From Candidatus Magnetocorallium paracelense (GTDB lineage Bacteria; Nitrospirota; Thermodesulfovibrionia; Thermodesulfovibrionales; Magnetobacteriaceae), in NCBI GenBank assembly GCA_029001845.1, contig JAREWP010000030.1, positions 42,772 to 106,771 of the forward strand: a stretch of 64,000 nt of DNA, read 5' to 3'. The notes beneath the pieces are model-generated. The model made no database searches. It had not been told where the DNA came from and saw only the letters and a program-made list of their open reading frames with translations. A program made the translations under genes and the position numbers. Shown here piece after piece: positions 26,170-34,634 of this stretch. Each line of letters opens with the position of its first letter. Position 1 is the stretch's first letter.

Positions 26170-26328
26170 AATTGTATTTTAACATAGAGAGACAACAGAC
26201 ATGGAAGTTTAAAAGTAGTTGTTTTGTAACAGTACATTTAAGAGTATATGTATTTGTAATAAAATAGCAATGTTGGTTAAAATTTTTATTTAAAAGTAAA
26301 AAACTAAAAATCAGGGAGCCCTTAATAT

Positions 26329-26547
26329 ATGGCGCTTTCTAAATTCAACGATCAAAAAAAAGCAGCACTGGCATTATCTATTATTAATGATCCCGTTGCG
26401 GTTGGAGTGCTGATAAATGCATTAGATGATAAGAGAACGGAACAGGTAAGGACAGTCTCTTTATACAGAACCGTTTTGGCATCGGCAGTCGGAAATACCT
26501 GCTCAGCACTACTGTCTCTTTTTTGCCTGTCGCGTGTTTTAAAATAG
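26329..26547 (+). CDS. HEAT-repeat fragment (72 aa), possibly a gene remnant
   Basis: Residues 10-40 (AALALSIINDPVAVGVLINALDD) match one HEAT/PBS-lyase repeat unit of the kind found in long multi-repeat proteins. The next 30 residues are unrelated and hydrophobic, and the ORF ends. A single repeat is too little for a solenoid, so this is more likely the start of a decayed gene than a functional protein. GGGAG lies 12 bases before the ATG. Confidence 0.4.
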   Translation: MALSKFNDQKKAALALSIINDPVAVGVLINALDDKRTEQVRTVSLYRTVLASAVGNTCSALLSLFCLSRVLK

Positions 26548-26593
26548 CTTAAGCGGGGTCAAATCTTTATAATAAAAAACTCTTTATGAAACA

Positions 26594-27132
26594 ATGAAAA
26601 CAAAATTTCTTAAATCTCTGCTATTCATACTTTTAGCTTTCTCTATTGCGGTAGTTTTTGCCGGTGTTTCTCCATCTTCTACAGGTAGAATGTATCCCGC
26701 TGTTATACTTTTTTTTCAAGTCTGATAGAAGTATTGGTTATTGTTTATTTTTTAAAGGATTTTGGTTTAAAGCTTTTCTTCCTTGGGTTTATCTGGTTTT
26801 TAATAAATATTACATCGCTCTTATTTACAGATATTCTACCGTTTTTCCTCATGTCCTATATAAGCATGCTCCTTACTCCATATTTAACTCCATCCTATAA
26901 TAATATGACGTTTCTTCTGATTTTATTTGAATTAGTAGTTGTTTTTTTTGCGGATGGAGTAATACTTTTTTATTTATCTGTTTCATTCGTCCTGACATAT
27001 TTACCTATAAGGTATTGCTGTTCTTTTACTATTCTTGGAAAGGGAATCGTTGCCTTTGGTAAAAATAATACAATACCGCTCTTCCCTCCTCTGATAATTT
27101 TGCCTGAAATAGTAAGCGATTCTTCGTCGTGA
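26594..27132 (+). pseudogene. Polytopic membrane protein gene, frameshifted in a T8 run
   Basis: From ATG 26594 the frame gives a signal-like helix (MKTKFLKSLLFILLAFSIAVVFAG), then SPSSTGRMYPAVILFF and a stop at 26723. The break is at T8 (26709-26716). One more T gives SSLIEVLVIVYFLKDFGLKLFF and three or four further hydrophobic helices to about 26990. The continuation to 27132 runs antisense to the PilZ-like gene and looks non-coding, so the true end is unclear. Four to five TM segments are visible. No family is recognised. Like the gene at 24338-24645, it is one T short. Confidence 0.5.
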
Positions 27133-27593
27133 AATACTATCTTTGCCTTGTATGTGAGTTTATAAAGCACATGTTGGTCGCACTCGAAGATGACTTCTTT
27201 TTCAGTGATATCTATAATTCTGTATTCATTGGAGTCTATCTTTATTATGGAGTGATAGAGGAGCTCGCTTTGCTCGAACATATTGACAGGGAAAAGTTTC
27301 AGAAACTGCAAAGACGCTTTTTTATCGTCAATCATCTTTACGATTCCGTTACAGCGGAAGTTTTTGTCTCCCATCAAATATAATGTGGCGTCCAGATAGA
27401 AATCAAAAAAATCATCTTCATTGGTATCCAGTTTTATGCTCTTTTCAGATATATCGATTATCTCGTAGCTTTTGCCGCCGAGATACAAAACCGGTCTGTC
27501 GTCTTTTGGATAGGTTATGCGAAAACTCTCCCGCTTATTCTCCTCTTCAGGAAAATTATTCTTCAGTCCTTCAAATTTCTTTCCTTCAGTCAT
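26970..27593 (-). CDS. PilZ-like domain protein (c-di-GMP-type regulator), possibly two tandem domains
   Basis: About 208 aa from ATG 27593. A longer ORF to 27641 adds 16 unlikely residues. The first part, RESFRITYPKDDRPVLYLGG..YEIIDISEKSIKL, resembles PilZ (Rxx.R start and D.S.gG position), but the usual DxSxxG is DISEKS. The second, about 110-200, repeats the pattern (EYRIIDITEKEVIFE). Canonical c-di-GMP ligands are thus only partly present, so binding is uncertain. The gene is monocistronic and its 3' end overlaps the broken membrane protein ORF. Confidence 0.65.
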   Translation of the reverse strand: MTEGKKFEGLKNNFPEEENKRESFRITYPKDDRPVLYLGGKSYEIIDISEKSIKLDTNEDDFFDFYLDATLYLMGDKNFRCNGIVKMIDDKKASLQFLKLFPVNMFEQSELLYHSIIKIDSNEYRIIDITEKEVIFECDQHVLYKLTYKAKIVFHDEESLTISGKIIRGGKSGIVLFLPKATIPFPRIVKEQQYLIGKYVRTNETDK

Positions 27594-27767
27594 AAGGGAT
27601 ATTATACACATCCTAACCCAAAAAATGCATTTACAGAACACCGCGCTTTGTCTCCTTCAGTACTTCATACAATTCCATAAAAAAACCTTGACAATCATGA
27701 GTGTAAACTCTTAATTTAGGAGAAACATCATCGCAGGCTTGCCTGATACGGCGGAAAGGCGGATCAA

Positions 27768-28535
27768 ATGGAGAAGGTTTTTTTTAGAAACAGCACCGGC
27801 CTGAGACTTGCCGGGGTTTTTCACAATCCTCCAACAGATAGAAGATCAGTAATTATCATGTCTCACGGATTCACCGGTGACAAAGACGAGTGGGGAATGT
27901 TCCCACAAACTGCCGCCGAATTTTCGGACGCCGGTTTTGCTGTTTTCAGATTCGACTTCGGAGGGTCCGGTGAGAGTGACATAACATCTATAACAGTAGA
28001 AAAGCAGACAAATGACCTTAAGTCGGCAATCGATTTTGTGAAGGAGAAAGGTTTCGACAATATTGGGCTTTTCGGTCTGAGTATGGGCGGCCTCTGTTCC
28101 GTCCTTGCCTGTGGTGGCGATATAAAGGCTTTAGTGCTCTGGGCGCCGGTCACAAAGGCAAAGACTCCCACAGTGCTGAAAAACGGCGACCTGATGTCCG
28201 AGCTAAAGGAAAAGGGGTATATAGTAATAAGGAACAGGGTCGGTAAGGAGTTCAGAATTGACGAGAAATATCTTACTGAGAGGCAGTCTCTGAACCAGAA
28301 AGAGATACTTTCGAGATTGAATATTCCGGTATTGATAATACACGGAGACAGAGACGATATCGTTCCTGTCACTCATTCGAAAGAGGCGATGGCTTATCTG
28401 AAAAAAGGTTCGAAACTTGAGATCATAGAGGGCGCAGACCACGGTTTCAACGGTTTTGTGCCTGAAGTCACCGATATCTCCCGCAACTGGTTTATAAAGG
28501 AGATGTTGAAAGAGCTACAAATACACACTCTTTGA
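27768..28535 (+). CDS. Alpha/beta hydrolase (esterase/acyl hydrolase type)
   Basis: 255 aa. Nucleophile elbow GLSMGG with Ser105, an oxyanion region HGFTGDKDEWG (33-43), an acid residue in HGDRDDIVP (about 194-202) and His in GADHGF (about 224-229). No signal peptide, so it is cytosolic. It is the size and pattern of the feruloyl-esterase/AXE-like or YhfR-type small hydrolases; the substrate cannot be predicted. The next gene begins about 130 bp downstream. Confidence 0.85.
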   Translation: MEKVFFRNSTGLRLAGVFHNPPTDRRSVIIMSHGFTGDKDEWGMFPQTAAEFSDAGFAVFRFDFGGSGESDITSITVEKQTNDLKSAIDFVKEKGFDNIGLFGLSMGGLCSVLACGGDIKALVLWAPVTKAKTPTVLKNGDLMSELKEKGYIVIRNRVGKEFRIDEKYLTERQSLNQKEILSRLNIPVLIIHGDRDDIVPVTHSKEAMAYLKKGSKLEIIEGADHGFNGFVPEVTDISRNWFIKEMLKELQIHTL

Positions 28536-28666
28536 CATTTACAATTAAGGCTGAAGACTATCAGGTAAAACATGGGTTGTCGATAAAACTTTACGTTTTT
28601 TTGGCCAACATTCCAAATTATTTTTTTTGCTTCAGCATTCAGCCAAATTATTTATCAGGAGGTTTT

Positions 28667-29497
28667 ATGAAAAGATTTTTTTTGTTTTTTATGGTTTTTG
28701 GACTGGTTTTTACGATTGCTAACCACGGAAGCGCGGAGAATGGGAGCGGTGAACTCTCTTTAGCCAAAACAAATAATTCACCGGGCAGACATTGTGGTGT
28801 GTCATGCGTTAACGGCATTGACACAATCTTTTCCGGTAAAGTCGGCATCGGCTCAGATGCTCCGGAAGAGCAACTGAAAGTGGTCTCCATTGAAGCACCG
28901 ATAGCAACATTCGGTAACAGCGGTGATGACTGGGTTACACTAAATTTTGAGCGTCTCGGAGAAATACTGGCCAGTATTGGTTTGGTTCAGAGCGAAGGGC
29001 TTGGAGATATTCCGGGGAATTCCTTTGTAGTCGGCTTATATGACGGAGAGAATTGGTCCGATCCTTTGATCATTGAAAGCGCTGCGCCAACGGCTTCTAT
29101 ATACGTCGATACAAGCGGCAGTGTAGGCATCGGAACATCGGCGCCGCAGGGTGCATTGGATGTAAACGGACCAATCTATCAGAGAGGGGATGAGCTCTAT
29201 GCCGATTACGTATTCGATAAAGATTACAAGCTGGAATCTATTGAAGAACATACCGATTTTATGAATAAAAAGAAGCACCTCAAAGCCGTTCCCGGTGCAA
29301 TAACGGACCGAAATGGTCAGGAGGTTATCGAATACGGTGCTTATATGAAGGGAATGCTCGAAGAGCTGGAAAAGGCGCATGTATATATCAGTCAGTTAAA
29401 TGAAAGGTTAAAGGAGTATAGAAACCTGGCCAAAACCCAAGAGGAAGCCATTAAAAGGTTGACCGAAAAGGTCGAAGCAATAAACATGGGGAGATAA
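28667..29497 (+). CDS. Exported surface protein with tail-fibre-like repeats and a C-terminal coiled coil
   Basis: 276 aa from ATG 28667, chosen for its AGGAGG and the signal peptide (MKRFFLFFMVFGLVFTIANHGSA). Two copies of the VGIGT.AP...LDV motif are seen (KVGIGSDAPEEQLKV about 57-71; SVGIGTSAPQGALDV about 154-168), as in tail-fibre or adhesin proteins. The C-terminal half, YVFDKDYKLESIEEHTDFM followed by a ~50-residue coiled coil, matches the intramolecular-chaperone-like end common in such proteins (D.Y.L.s.EE...f....hLp.iP). It is probably a trimeric envelope or secreted protein. Function unknown. A family-1 miniature repeat follows the stop. Confidence 0.7.
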   Translation: MKRFFLFFMVFGLVFTIANHGSAENGSGELSLAKTNNSPGRHCGVSCVNGIDTIFSGKVGIGSDAPEEQLKVVSIEAPIATFGNSGDDWVTLNFERLGEILASIGLVQSEGLGDIPGNSFVVGLYDGENWSDPLIIESAAPTASIYVDTSGSVGIGTSAPQGALDVNGPIYQRGDELYADYVFDKDYKLESIEEHTDFMNKKKHLKAVPGAITDRNGQEVIEYGAYMKGMLEELEKAHVYISQLNERLKEYRNLAKTQEEAIKRLTEKVEAINMGR

Positions 29498-29507
29498 ATT
29501 TTAAGTG

Positions 29508-29672
29508 TTTTAATCTAAAAACGGCAGTCAGCTATCAGCTAAGAAAAATCAAAACATTACGATTAAAACAGCACTCACCCAAAAGTGATATGGCGGATAT
29601 TATGCAAAACGTTGAAAACAGAGGGCTGACAGCTGATGGCTGCCTGCTAAATGCTTTTTTTTGGATTAATGG
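29508..29672 (+). repeat. Miniature inverted-repeat element, family 1, copy C
   Basis: The ends are CTAAAAACGGCAGTCAGC and GGCTGCCTGCTAAATGC plus a T-run. The core CACTCACCCAAAAGTGATAT matches the core of copies A, B and E. Its right end overlaps the 3' end of the DUF4143 gene (29647). Confidence 0.75.
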
Positions 29673-30873
29673 TTTGATATATTTTTTCAGACATTTCACA
29701 CCAAGGCAGAGCGATGATTCGATCGCTTATCTTTACGGGATTCCTCCCTGTATAGACAATAAACCCCTTTTTCGCTTTATCTTGAAAGTTATCTAAAAAG
29801 TAGTTTAGATGCTTTGCTGCGCCCTTCCTGATTTCTTCCCCCCATTTCACCTCAATGGGGAACCAATGCCCTCTATATTCTATGACCCAGTCAACTTCCC
29901 TTCCACTATAGTCCCGCCAGTAATGTAGATTTGATCTCAGCCCTTTGGCTCTTAAAAATCTCGATATTGTAAGCCCGGCCCACTGTTCAAAAAGTCTTGC
30001 CCAATACTCTGAATGATAATCGGACGGACCGAGAACGCCTGAAGCAGCATTAACAACACCGGTATCGAAAAACACAAACTTTGGAGATTTCATGGACTTA
30101 CCTCTTTGTGATTCAGGAACAAGGGAGTCTATTCTTCTGACTATCAGACAGTCCTCAAGAATGCCGTAGTATTCGGATATTTTTTGATGTGGTATTCCCA
30201 AGTCCTGAGAGAGATTTCTGAAACTCACCACTCGGCCTGAATCCTCTGCCGCAAGCTTTAAAAAACTTGAAAAAAGGCCGATCTTTCTTACAAGCGCCTC
30301 AGCTCTGATTTCTTCCTCAAGATATGTATCCACGTAGGAATAAAGCAACTCTTCGGCGATATCTGACTCACCGGCAACCACAAGACTTAAGACACGCGGT
30401 AATTCGCCATACTTCAAAATGTTTTTAATGGAATGTATGTCTTTGCCCTTTAAATGTACAGAATATTCATTATATAAAAGAGGAAACATCTCTAAAGTAA
30501 TAGACCTGCCGGGAAGCAAATTAACTTCTCCGCGCTTGAGCTTCCTTGCAGAAGAGCCTGTGATCAGGAAAATTTTCTTTTCATTGTCCATTACTATCTG
30601 TATGTTGTCCAACAGCTCAGGTACTTTCTGTATCTCGTCTATAAAGATAAATTTTTTGCCAGAACCCGATATCTCATCTATAATCAATGCAGGGTCTCTT
30701 TCAAGACGTTTTCTCTCTCTGGTATTCATAAAGTTATATTCCAAATAGTCAAAGTCTGCAAGTATTTCTTTTATCAAAGTAGTTTTGCCGGTTTGCCTGG
30801 GGCCGAGTATAAGAACGGACAGCCCCTTTTCTATTATCTTTAAAACAGCGGGATTCAATAATCTTTTAATCAT
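29647..30873 (-). CDS. AAA+ ATPase of the DUF4143 family
   Basis: 408 aa from ATG 30873 (MIKRLLN). An ATG three codons earlier lies inside a palindrome. Walker A GPRQTGKTT (about 24-32), Walker B KFIFIDEIQKVPELLD, sensor GSSARKLKRGEVNLLPGR, then a winged-helix part (FRNLSQDLGIPHQKISEY) and a C-terminal nuclease-like DUF4143 core (EVDWVIEYRGHWFPIEVKWGEE). Such proteins are common accessory ATPases with no settled function. The last codons overlap repeat copy C, which supplies an altered C-terminus. Confidence 0.85.
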   Translation of the reverse strand: MIKRLLNPAVLKIIEKGLSVLILGPRQTGKTTLIKEILADFDYLEYNFMNTRERKRLERDPALIIDEISGSGKKFIFIDEIQKVPELLDNIQIVMDNEKKIFLITGSSARKLKRGEVNLLPGRSITLEMFPLLYNEYSVHLKGKDIHSIKNILKYGELPRVLSLVVAGESDIAEELLYSYVDTYLEEEIRAEALVRKIGLFSSFLKLAAEDSGRVVSFRNLSQDLGIPHQKISEYYGILEDCLIVRRIDSLVPESQRGKSMKSPKFVFFDTGVVNAASGVLGPSDYHSEYWARLFEQWAGLTISRFLRAKGLRSNLHYWRDYSGREVDWVIEYRGHWFPIEVKWGEEIRKGAAKHLNYFLDNFQDKAKKGFIVYTGRNPVKISDRIIALPWCEMSEKIYQTINPKKSI

Positions 30874-30875
30874 AC

Positions 30876-30900
30876 ATACCATTTTATCCTAAAATGGTAT
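30876..30900. promoter_or_regulatory. Perfect 25-bp palindrome at the start of the DUF4143 gene
   Basis: ATACCATTTTA (30876-30886) and TAAAATGGTAT (30890-30900) are exact complements with 3 bases between. The palindrome spans the alternative start codon, so it may be an operator, or an mRNA hairpin that controls translation of the ATPase. Confidence 0.55.
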
Positions 30901-31226
30901 ATTAATCAACCATTTTTATAAAACCGGTCATTGTCTCACAGGAGAGGAACATCGGATTTCCGGAATTCAGGTTTTTTTGAGCACATTTCGTCAATGGAGC
31001 GTTCATTTTACTCCCCTGGATTCCGGTTTTCACTGGAATGACAGTATTGAATGCTCTTGCCTTTAGATGAATCAGTATCAAATTAACGTCATTCGGAGGG
31101 TCTTTTTTGTTAGAACTACCATAGAGATATTTCGGCACCTAGGACAGGCGAGACGCCTGTCCTACGATTCGTTGTTATTTTGAAATTCCTAAACGTCAAG
31201 TTAACACCTTCGGCGGATATCTCTAA

Positions 31227-31302
31227 ATGTAGCCGCAGGCTTCAGCCTGCGGCCGGGTTCGGCTGACCAACGATTCGCGCAGGCTGAAGCCTGCGGCTAC
31301 AT
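31227..31302. repeat. Inverted pair of a 25-base palindromic unit
   Basis: 31227-31251 begins ATGTAGCCGCAGG and 31278-31302 is its exact reverse complement, with 26 bases between. Each arm contains its own palindrome (GCCGCAGGCT and AGCCTGCGGC). An exact third copy lies at 33301-33325, in the orientation of the second arm. Confidence 0.85.
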
Positions 31303-31428
31303 TTTTTGCTTATGCCTCACAAACCTGCATAAAAAAATGAAAATTCCTATACGATCAAGTTATTTTCCTTGAGATCAGGTGTTCTGAGCTTATTATGGTA
31401 TAATAAACATCCTTTCCTTCCATTAAGG

Positions 31429-31498
31429 AGTATTGAACTGCAAACAGCAGTCAGCTGTCAGCTCTTTGGTATTCGCTGCGATAATTCAATACTTCCTT
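31429..31498 (+). repeat. Partial family-1 miniature element (copy D) within a hairpin
   Basis: It contains AACAGCAGTCAGCTGTCAGC, the left end of family 1, without a matching right end. It is framed by GGAGTATTGAA (31427-31437) and TTCAATACTTCC (31485-31496), near-complementary arms, as if the element had inserted into or rearranged a hairpin. Confidence 0.5.
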
Positions 31499-31531
31499 GC
31501 CGGGTCAGGAGTAAAGTAGAGCAGATTATAC

Positions 31532-32227
31532 GTGGAGTTTTTAACTGACAGCCTTTTAACCGCCTTTTTCCTGGTAATTCATCTGGACTCCGAATTACTG
31601 ACGATTGTGGGTACTTCTTTAAAACTGGGTTCTTTGTCTACCATAATCGCCTCCCTTGTCGGTGTGCCCTCGGGTTTCATAATCGGGCTTACCGGGTTTC
31701 GAGGCAAAGCAGTAATTATTACTATTTTAAACACCCTGTTGGCTCTGCCTACCGTAGTTGTCGGATTGTTTGTTTACGCCTTTTTTTCCAGGAGAGGAAT
31801 ATTCGGTCCCCTGGACATGCTCTATACTCAAAAGGCCGTAATTATCGGCCAGAGCATATTAATCATTCCCGTAGTCACTGTATTTACCATATCCGCTATC
31901 GAACGTCTCGATCGTCGTTATGCAAAAACCGCCATGACCCTTGGCGCAGGGAGATTTCAGACAGCTCTCGTGATTTTCAGAGAAGCTCGGTTCGGAGTGT
32001 TCGCCGCTATAATCGCCTCTTTTGGTCGCGTGTTGGCCGAAGTGGGTGTCAGTATGATGCTTGGAGGCAACATAAAAGGCTTTACACGTACGATTACTAC
32101 CGCCATGGCGCTGGAATACGATAAAGGCGAGCTGGGACTGGCTTTTGCTCTTGGCATGGTGTTAATGATCCTCGCTTTCGGCATGAACCTCTTATTTCAT
32201 TACCTCCGGGGAACTCTCAAAACTTGA
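31532..32227 (+). CDS. tupB: Tungstate/molybdate-type ABC transporter permease
   Basis: 231 aa with about five TM helices. The cytosolic EAA-like loop DRRYAKTAMTLGAGRFQTALVIFREAR and ASFGRVLAEVGVSMMLGGNI are typical of TupB/WtpB rather than ModB. It starts at GTG 31532; a possible ribosome site GGAG lies inside the start region. It would move oxyanions with the ATPase encoded by the next gene (stop TGA overlaps start TTG). No binding protein (TupA) is in the window. Confidence 0.8.
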   Translation: MEFLTDSLLTAFFLVIHLDSELLTIVGTSLKLGSLSTIIASLVGVPSGFIIGLTGFRGKAVIITILNTLLALPTVVVGLFVYAFFSRRGIFGPLDMLYTQKAVIIGQSILIIPVVTVFTISAIERLDRRYAKTAMTLGAGRFQTALVIFREARFGVFAAIIASFGRVLAEVGVSMMLGGNIKGFTRTITTAMALEYDKGELGLAFALGMVLMILAFGMNLLFHYLRGTLKT

Positions 32228-33246
32228 TCTGTTACAGAATCGAAAATCTGATTAAAAAATACAATGGCCAAGTGGTTTTAGACATTCCGGACCTCGAGCT
32301 TGTGGAAAAGGGTTTTTACGCACTCCTCGGCCCTAACGGTTCCGGCAAAACCACTTTTTTAAATATTTTGGCTTTTCTGGACAAGCCGGACAAAGGGTAT
32401 GTTCATTACTGCGGCAGGCAGATAAACGGCAAATACTCCGAACTGATAGCTCTGCGGAAAGAGATCGTCATCGTAGATCAGCACCCTGTACTGTTTTCCA
32501 CGTCTGTTTATAAAAATGTCGAATTCGGTCTGAAAATGCACGGCATACCCAAAAAGCAGCGTCGGATTATGGTTGAAGAGGCCTTGGAGATTGTAGGGAT
32601 GGAGCGATTTAAGGATGCTCCGGGGCATAAGCTTTCAGGAGGCGAAACGCAACGGGTGGCTGTTGCGCGCGCTCTGGTTCTTTCTCCTGCTGTTTTGTTG
32701 TGCGACGAGCCCGCGTCAAGCGTGGATATCGAGCACCAGGGATTGATATCGAGGATTTTGAAAGAACTGTGGGAGGAGAAAAAAATGACTCTTATCTTTA
32801 CTACCCATGACAGATATCACGGCATGAATCCGGCGAACGGGAGCCTTGTACTGACGGAAGGAAAACTCGTTCCTGCATATTACGAAAATCTGTTTACCGC
32901 TGTTTTCGAAAAAGAGTATGAAGAGAGTGTTGAATACACTATTGACGGGCTTCTTCAGGTTAAAATACCTAAGGATCGTCTGAAATCGATTCAGGAAAAG
33001 GTGAGGTTATATATAGATCCCGAAAAGATTACACTTACGCCCCCAACCGGCATACAGAGTCATGAAGGAAAAAAGCAGGGACACCTGTCCATGGTAATGG
33101 AACAGGGTGGAAAAATAAAGATGCTTATTCATGGAGGTGTCAAAATAACCGTTTATATGTCTTGGAGTGAGTATAAGAGCCTGCGACCTGCTGTGGGAGA
33201 GCCTGTAAGTTTTTCTTTCCCCTCTGAAGCTCTTTTCATAATTTAA
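32224..33246 (+). CDS. ABC transporter ATPase, tungstate/molybdate type
   Basis: 340 aa. Walker A GPNGSGKTT (about 35-43), signature LSGGETQRVAVARAL, Walker B VLLCDEPASSVD, H-loop TTHDRYH. The last ~110 residues resemble a regulatory TOBE-like domain (VSFSFPSEALFII end), as in ModC/TupC relatives. The start is TTG 32224, overlapping the permease stop as TTGA, a rarely used start consistent with strong coupling. With the permease it forms a two-gene operon. MobB-like and ATP synthase genes follow downstream on the other side of hemA. Confidence 0.8.
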   Translation: MICYRIENLIKKYNGQVVLDIPDLELVEKGFYALLGPNGSGKTTFLNILAFLDKPDKGYVHYCGRQINGKYSELIALRKEIVIVDQHPVLFSTSVYKNVEFGLKMHGIPKKQRRIMVEEALEIVGMERFKDAPGHKLSGGETQRVAVARALVLSPAVLLCDEPASSVDIEHQGLISRILKELWEEKKMTLIFTTHDRYHGMNPANGSLVLTEGKLVPAYYENLFTAVFEKEYEESVEYTIDGLLQVKIPKDRLKSIQEKVRLYIDPEKITLTPPTGIQSHEGKKQGHLSMVMEQGGKIKMLIHGGVKITVYMSWSEYKSLRPAVGEPVSFSFPSEALFII

Positions 33247-33300
33247 TTGGACAGGATTTTCATTTTTTAATACAGGTTTATGAACGATAAGACCCCCCGG

Positions 33301-33325
33301 CGCAGGCTGAAGCCTGCGGCTACAT
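33301..33325. repeat. Third copy of the 25-base palindromic unit
   Basis: Identical to 31278-31302. It lies between the ABC ATPase and hemA, and could act as a convergent transcription boundary. Confidence 0.8.
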
Positions 33326-33359
33326 TTATAAAGTCCGCCGGAGGCTCTATATTCAACCG

Positions 33360-34634
33360 TTAATCAACAGGTTCTTTCCCGTTGAGACCGTAAAGCCTGG
33401 TCAATGCAGAGATCATCAGATCTCTGTCTTCGTCGCTTTCTTTTAAAGCTACAGTGGGAGGGTGTATGAGTTTATTGATTATACCCGTAACTGCGCATTC
33501 TATGGATTTCATGTCGCCCTCATTTACCCCGTTCAGTTTTGAAGAAAGCTTTTTCATCTCTTCCTTTTTTATCTTATCCGCCATTTTTCGAAGTGCTATT
33601 ATTGTCGGTACGGCATCGAGAGATTGACACCATTTATCGAAAACAGCGACCTCTTCGTCTATAATTTCATCTGCTTTTTCGGCTTCTCTCTGCCTCTCAT
33701 GGAGATTGGAATCCACAACGTTTTGAAGGTCGTCTACATCATATAGATAGACATTATCGAGGTTGTTTATTTTGGGATCGATATTCCTGGGCACGGAAAT
33801 GTCTATTAAAAAAACAGGTTTATTCCTTCTCTCTTTCATAACGCCTTCCATATCCTTCAGGCGGAGGACATATTCAGGCGCTCCGGTGGAACATATTATA
33901 ATATCCGTGTTGATGAGTTCGTGTTTGAAATCTTCGAATTTTACGGCTCTGCCGCAAAATTCGTCGGCAAGGGAACAACCCCGTTCGTGCGTCCTGTTGG
34001 ATACGACGATCTCTTTTACTCCGGAGTTGACAAGATGTCTGGCTGCGAGTTCCGCCATCTCACCTGCTCCGAGCAACATAAATACCTCTTCCCTCAGATC
34101 CTGGAAAATCTTTTTCGCCAGTTCCACTGCTGCATAACTTATAGATACCGCATTTTCGGCGATCTTTGTTTCGGTTCTTACTCTTTTGGCTACGGATGCA
34201 GCTTTTTTCATCAGTTTATTCAGCATCAATCCGGTGGATTTCATCGAAAGCGCCCTGTTGTATGCATCTTTTACCTGACCCAGTATCTGTGGTTCTCCAA
34301 GGACCATGGAGTCCAGGCTCGACGCCACTCTGAATACATGTCTGACAGCGTCAAGACCGGTGTGCGTGTACAGACTCCTGTCCAGTCTGTCCAACTCAAC
34401 GGAGTGGAAGTCCGATAAAAAGAGTTTTACCTTATCCGGAGTCTCAGGGGCACTGTCTCCGTACAGGTACAGTTCGACCCTGTTACAAGTGGAGAGTATG
34501 ATTATCTCCCTCATCTCGGGAAGGTTCAATATTCCCTGTACTCCCTCCGGTATCCTTGTATCACTGAAGGCAAGTTTCTCCCTAAGCTCTATATCCGCAG
34601 TTTTATGATTTAGCCCGATTACAATGATGCTCAT
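33360..34634 (-). CDS. hemA: Glutamyl-tRNA reductase
   Basis: 424 aa, full length. Catalytic Cys50 in STCNRVELYLYG, the NADPH-binding region MLLGAGEMAELAARHLVNSG (about 185), and a C-terminal helical dimerisation domain. It reduces glutamyl-tRNA to glutamate-1-semialdehyde, the first committed step of haem synthesis by the C5 route. Its ATG overlaps the stop of the ccsA-like gene by 4 bp, an arrangement common in Deltaproteobacteria-like genomes that links haem synthesis with cytochrome c assembly. Confidence 0.93.
   Translation of the reverse strand: MSIIVIGLNHKTADIELREKLAFSDTRIPEGVQGILNLPEMREIIILSTCNRVELYLYGDSAPETPDKVKLFLSDFHSVELDRLDRSLYTHTGLDAVRHVFRVASSLDSMVLGEPQILGQVKDAYNRALSMKSTGLMLNKLMKKAASVAKRVRTETKIAENAVSISYAAVELAKKIFQDLREEVFMLLGAGEMAELAARHLVNSGVKEIVVSNRTHERGCSLADEFCGRAVKFEDFKHELINTDIIICSTGAPEYVLRLKDMEGVMKERRNKPVFLIDISVPRNIDPKINNLDNVYLYDVDDLQNVVDSNLHERQREAEKADEIIDEEVAVFDKWCQSLDAVPTIIALRKMADKIKKEEMKKLSSKLNGVNEGDMKSIECAVTGIINKLIHPPTVALKESDEDRDLMISALTRLYGLNGKEPVD

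Larger units (their letters stand above)
30901..31531. other. 630-bp intergenic repeat island
   Basis: No ORF is convincing. A 78-codon ORF at 30902-31138 covers only a copy of the widespread repeat family (with GGATTCCGG...CACTGGAATGAC at 31019-31043). Also present are a palindrome TAGGACAGGCG / CGCCTGTCCTA (31140-31164), a 25-base inverted pair (31227-31251 and 31278-31302), and the half-element D of family 1 (31436-31490) before the ABC transporter. Confidence 0.8.

Noticed and set aside
30902..31138. 78-codon ORF on the minus strand
   Set aside because: It only translates a copy of the widespread GGATTCCGG / CCGGAATCC-type intergenic repeat; no ribosome site or family.
31140..31302. CRISPR-like repeats
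   Set aside because: The repeated units are palindromic, inverted relative to each other and few; there are no regular spacers and no cas genes.
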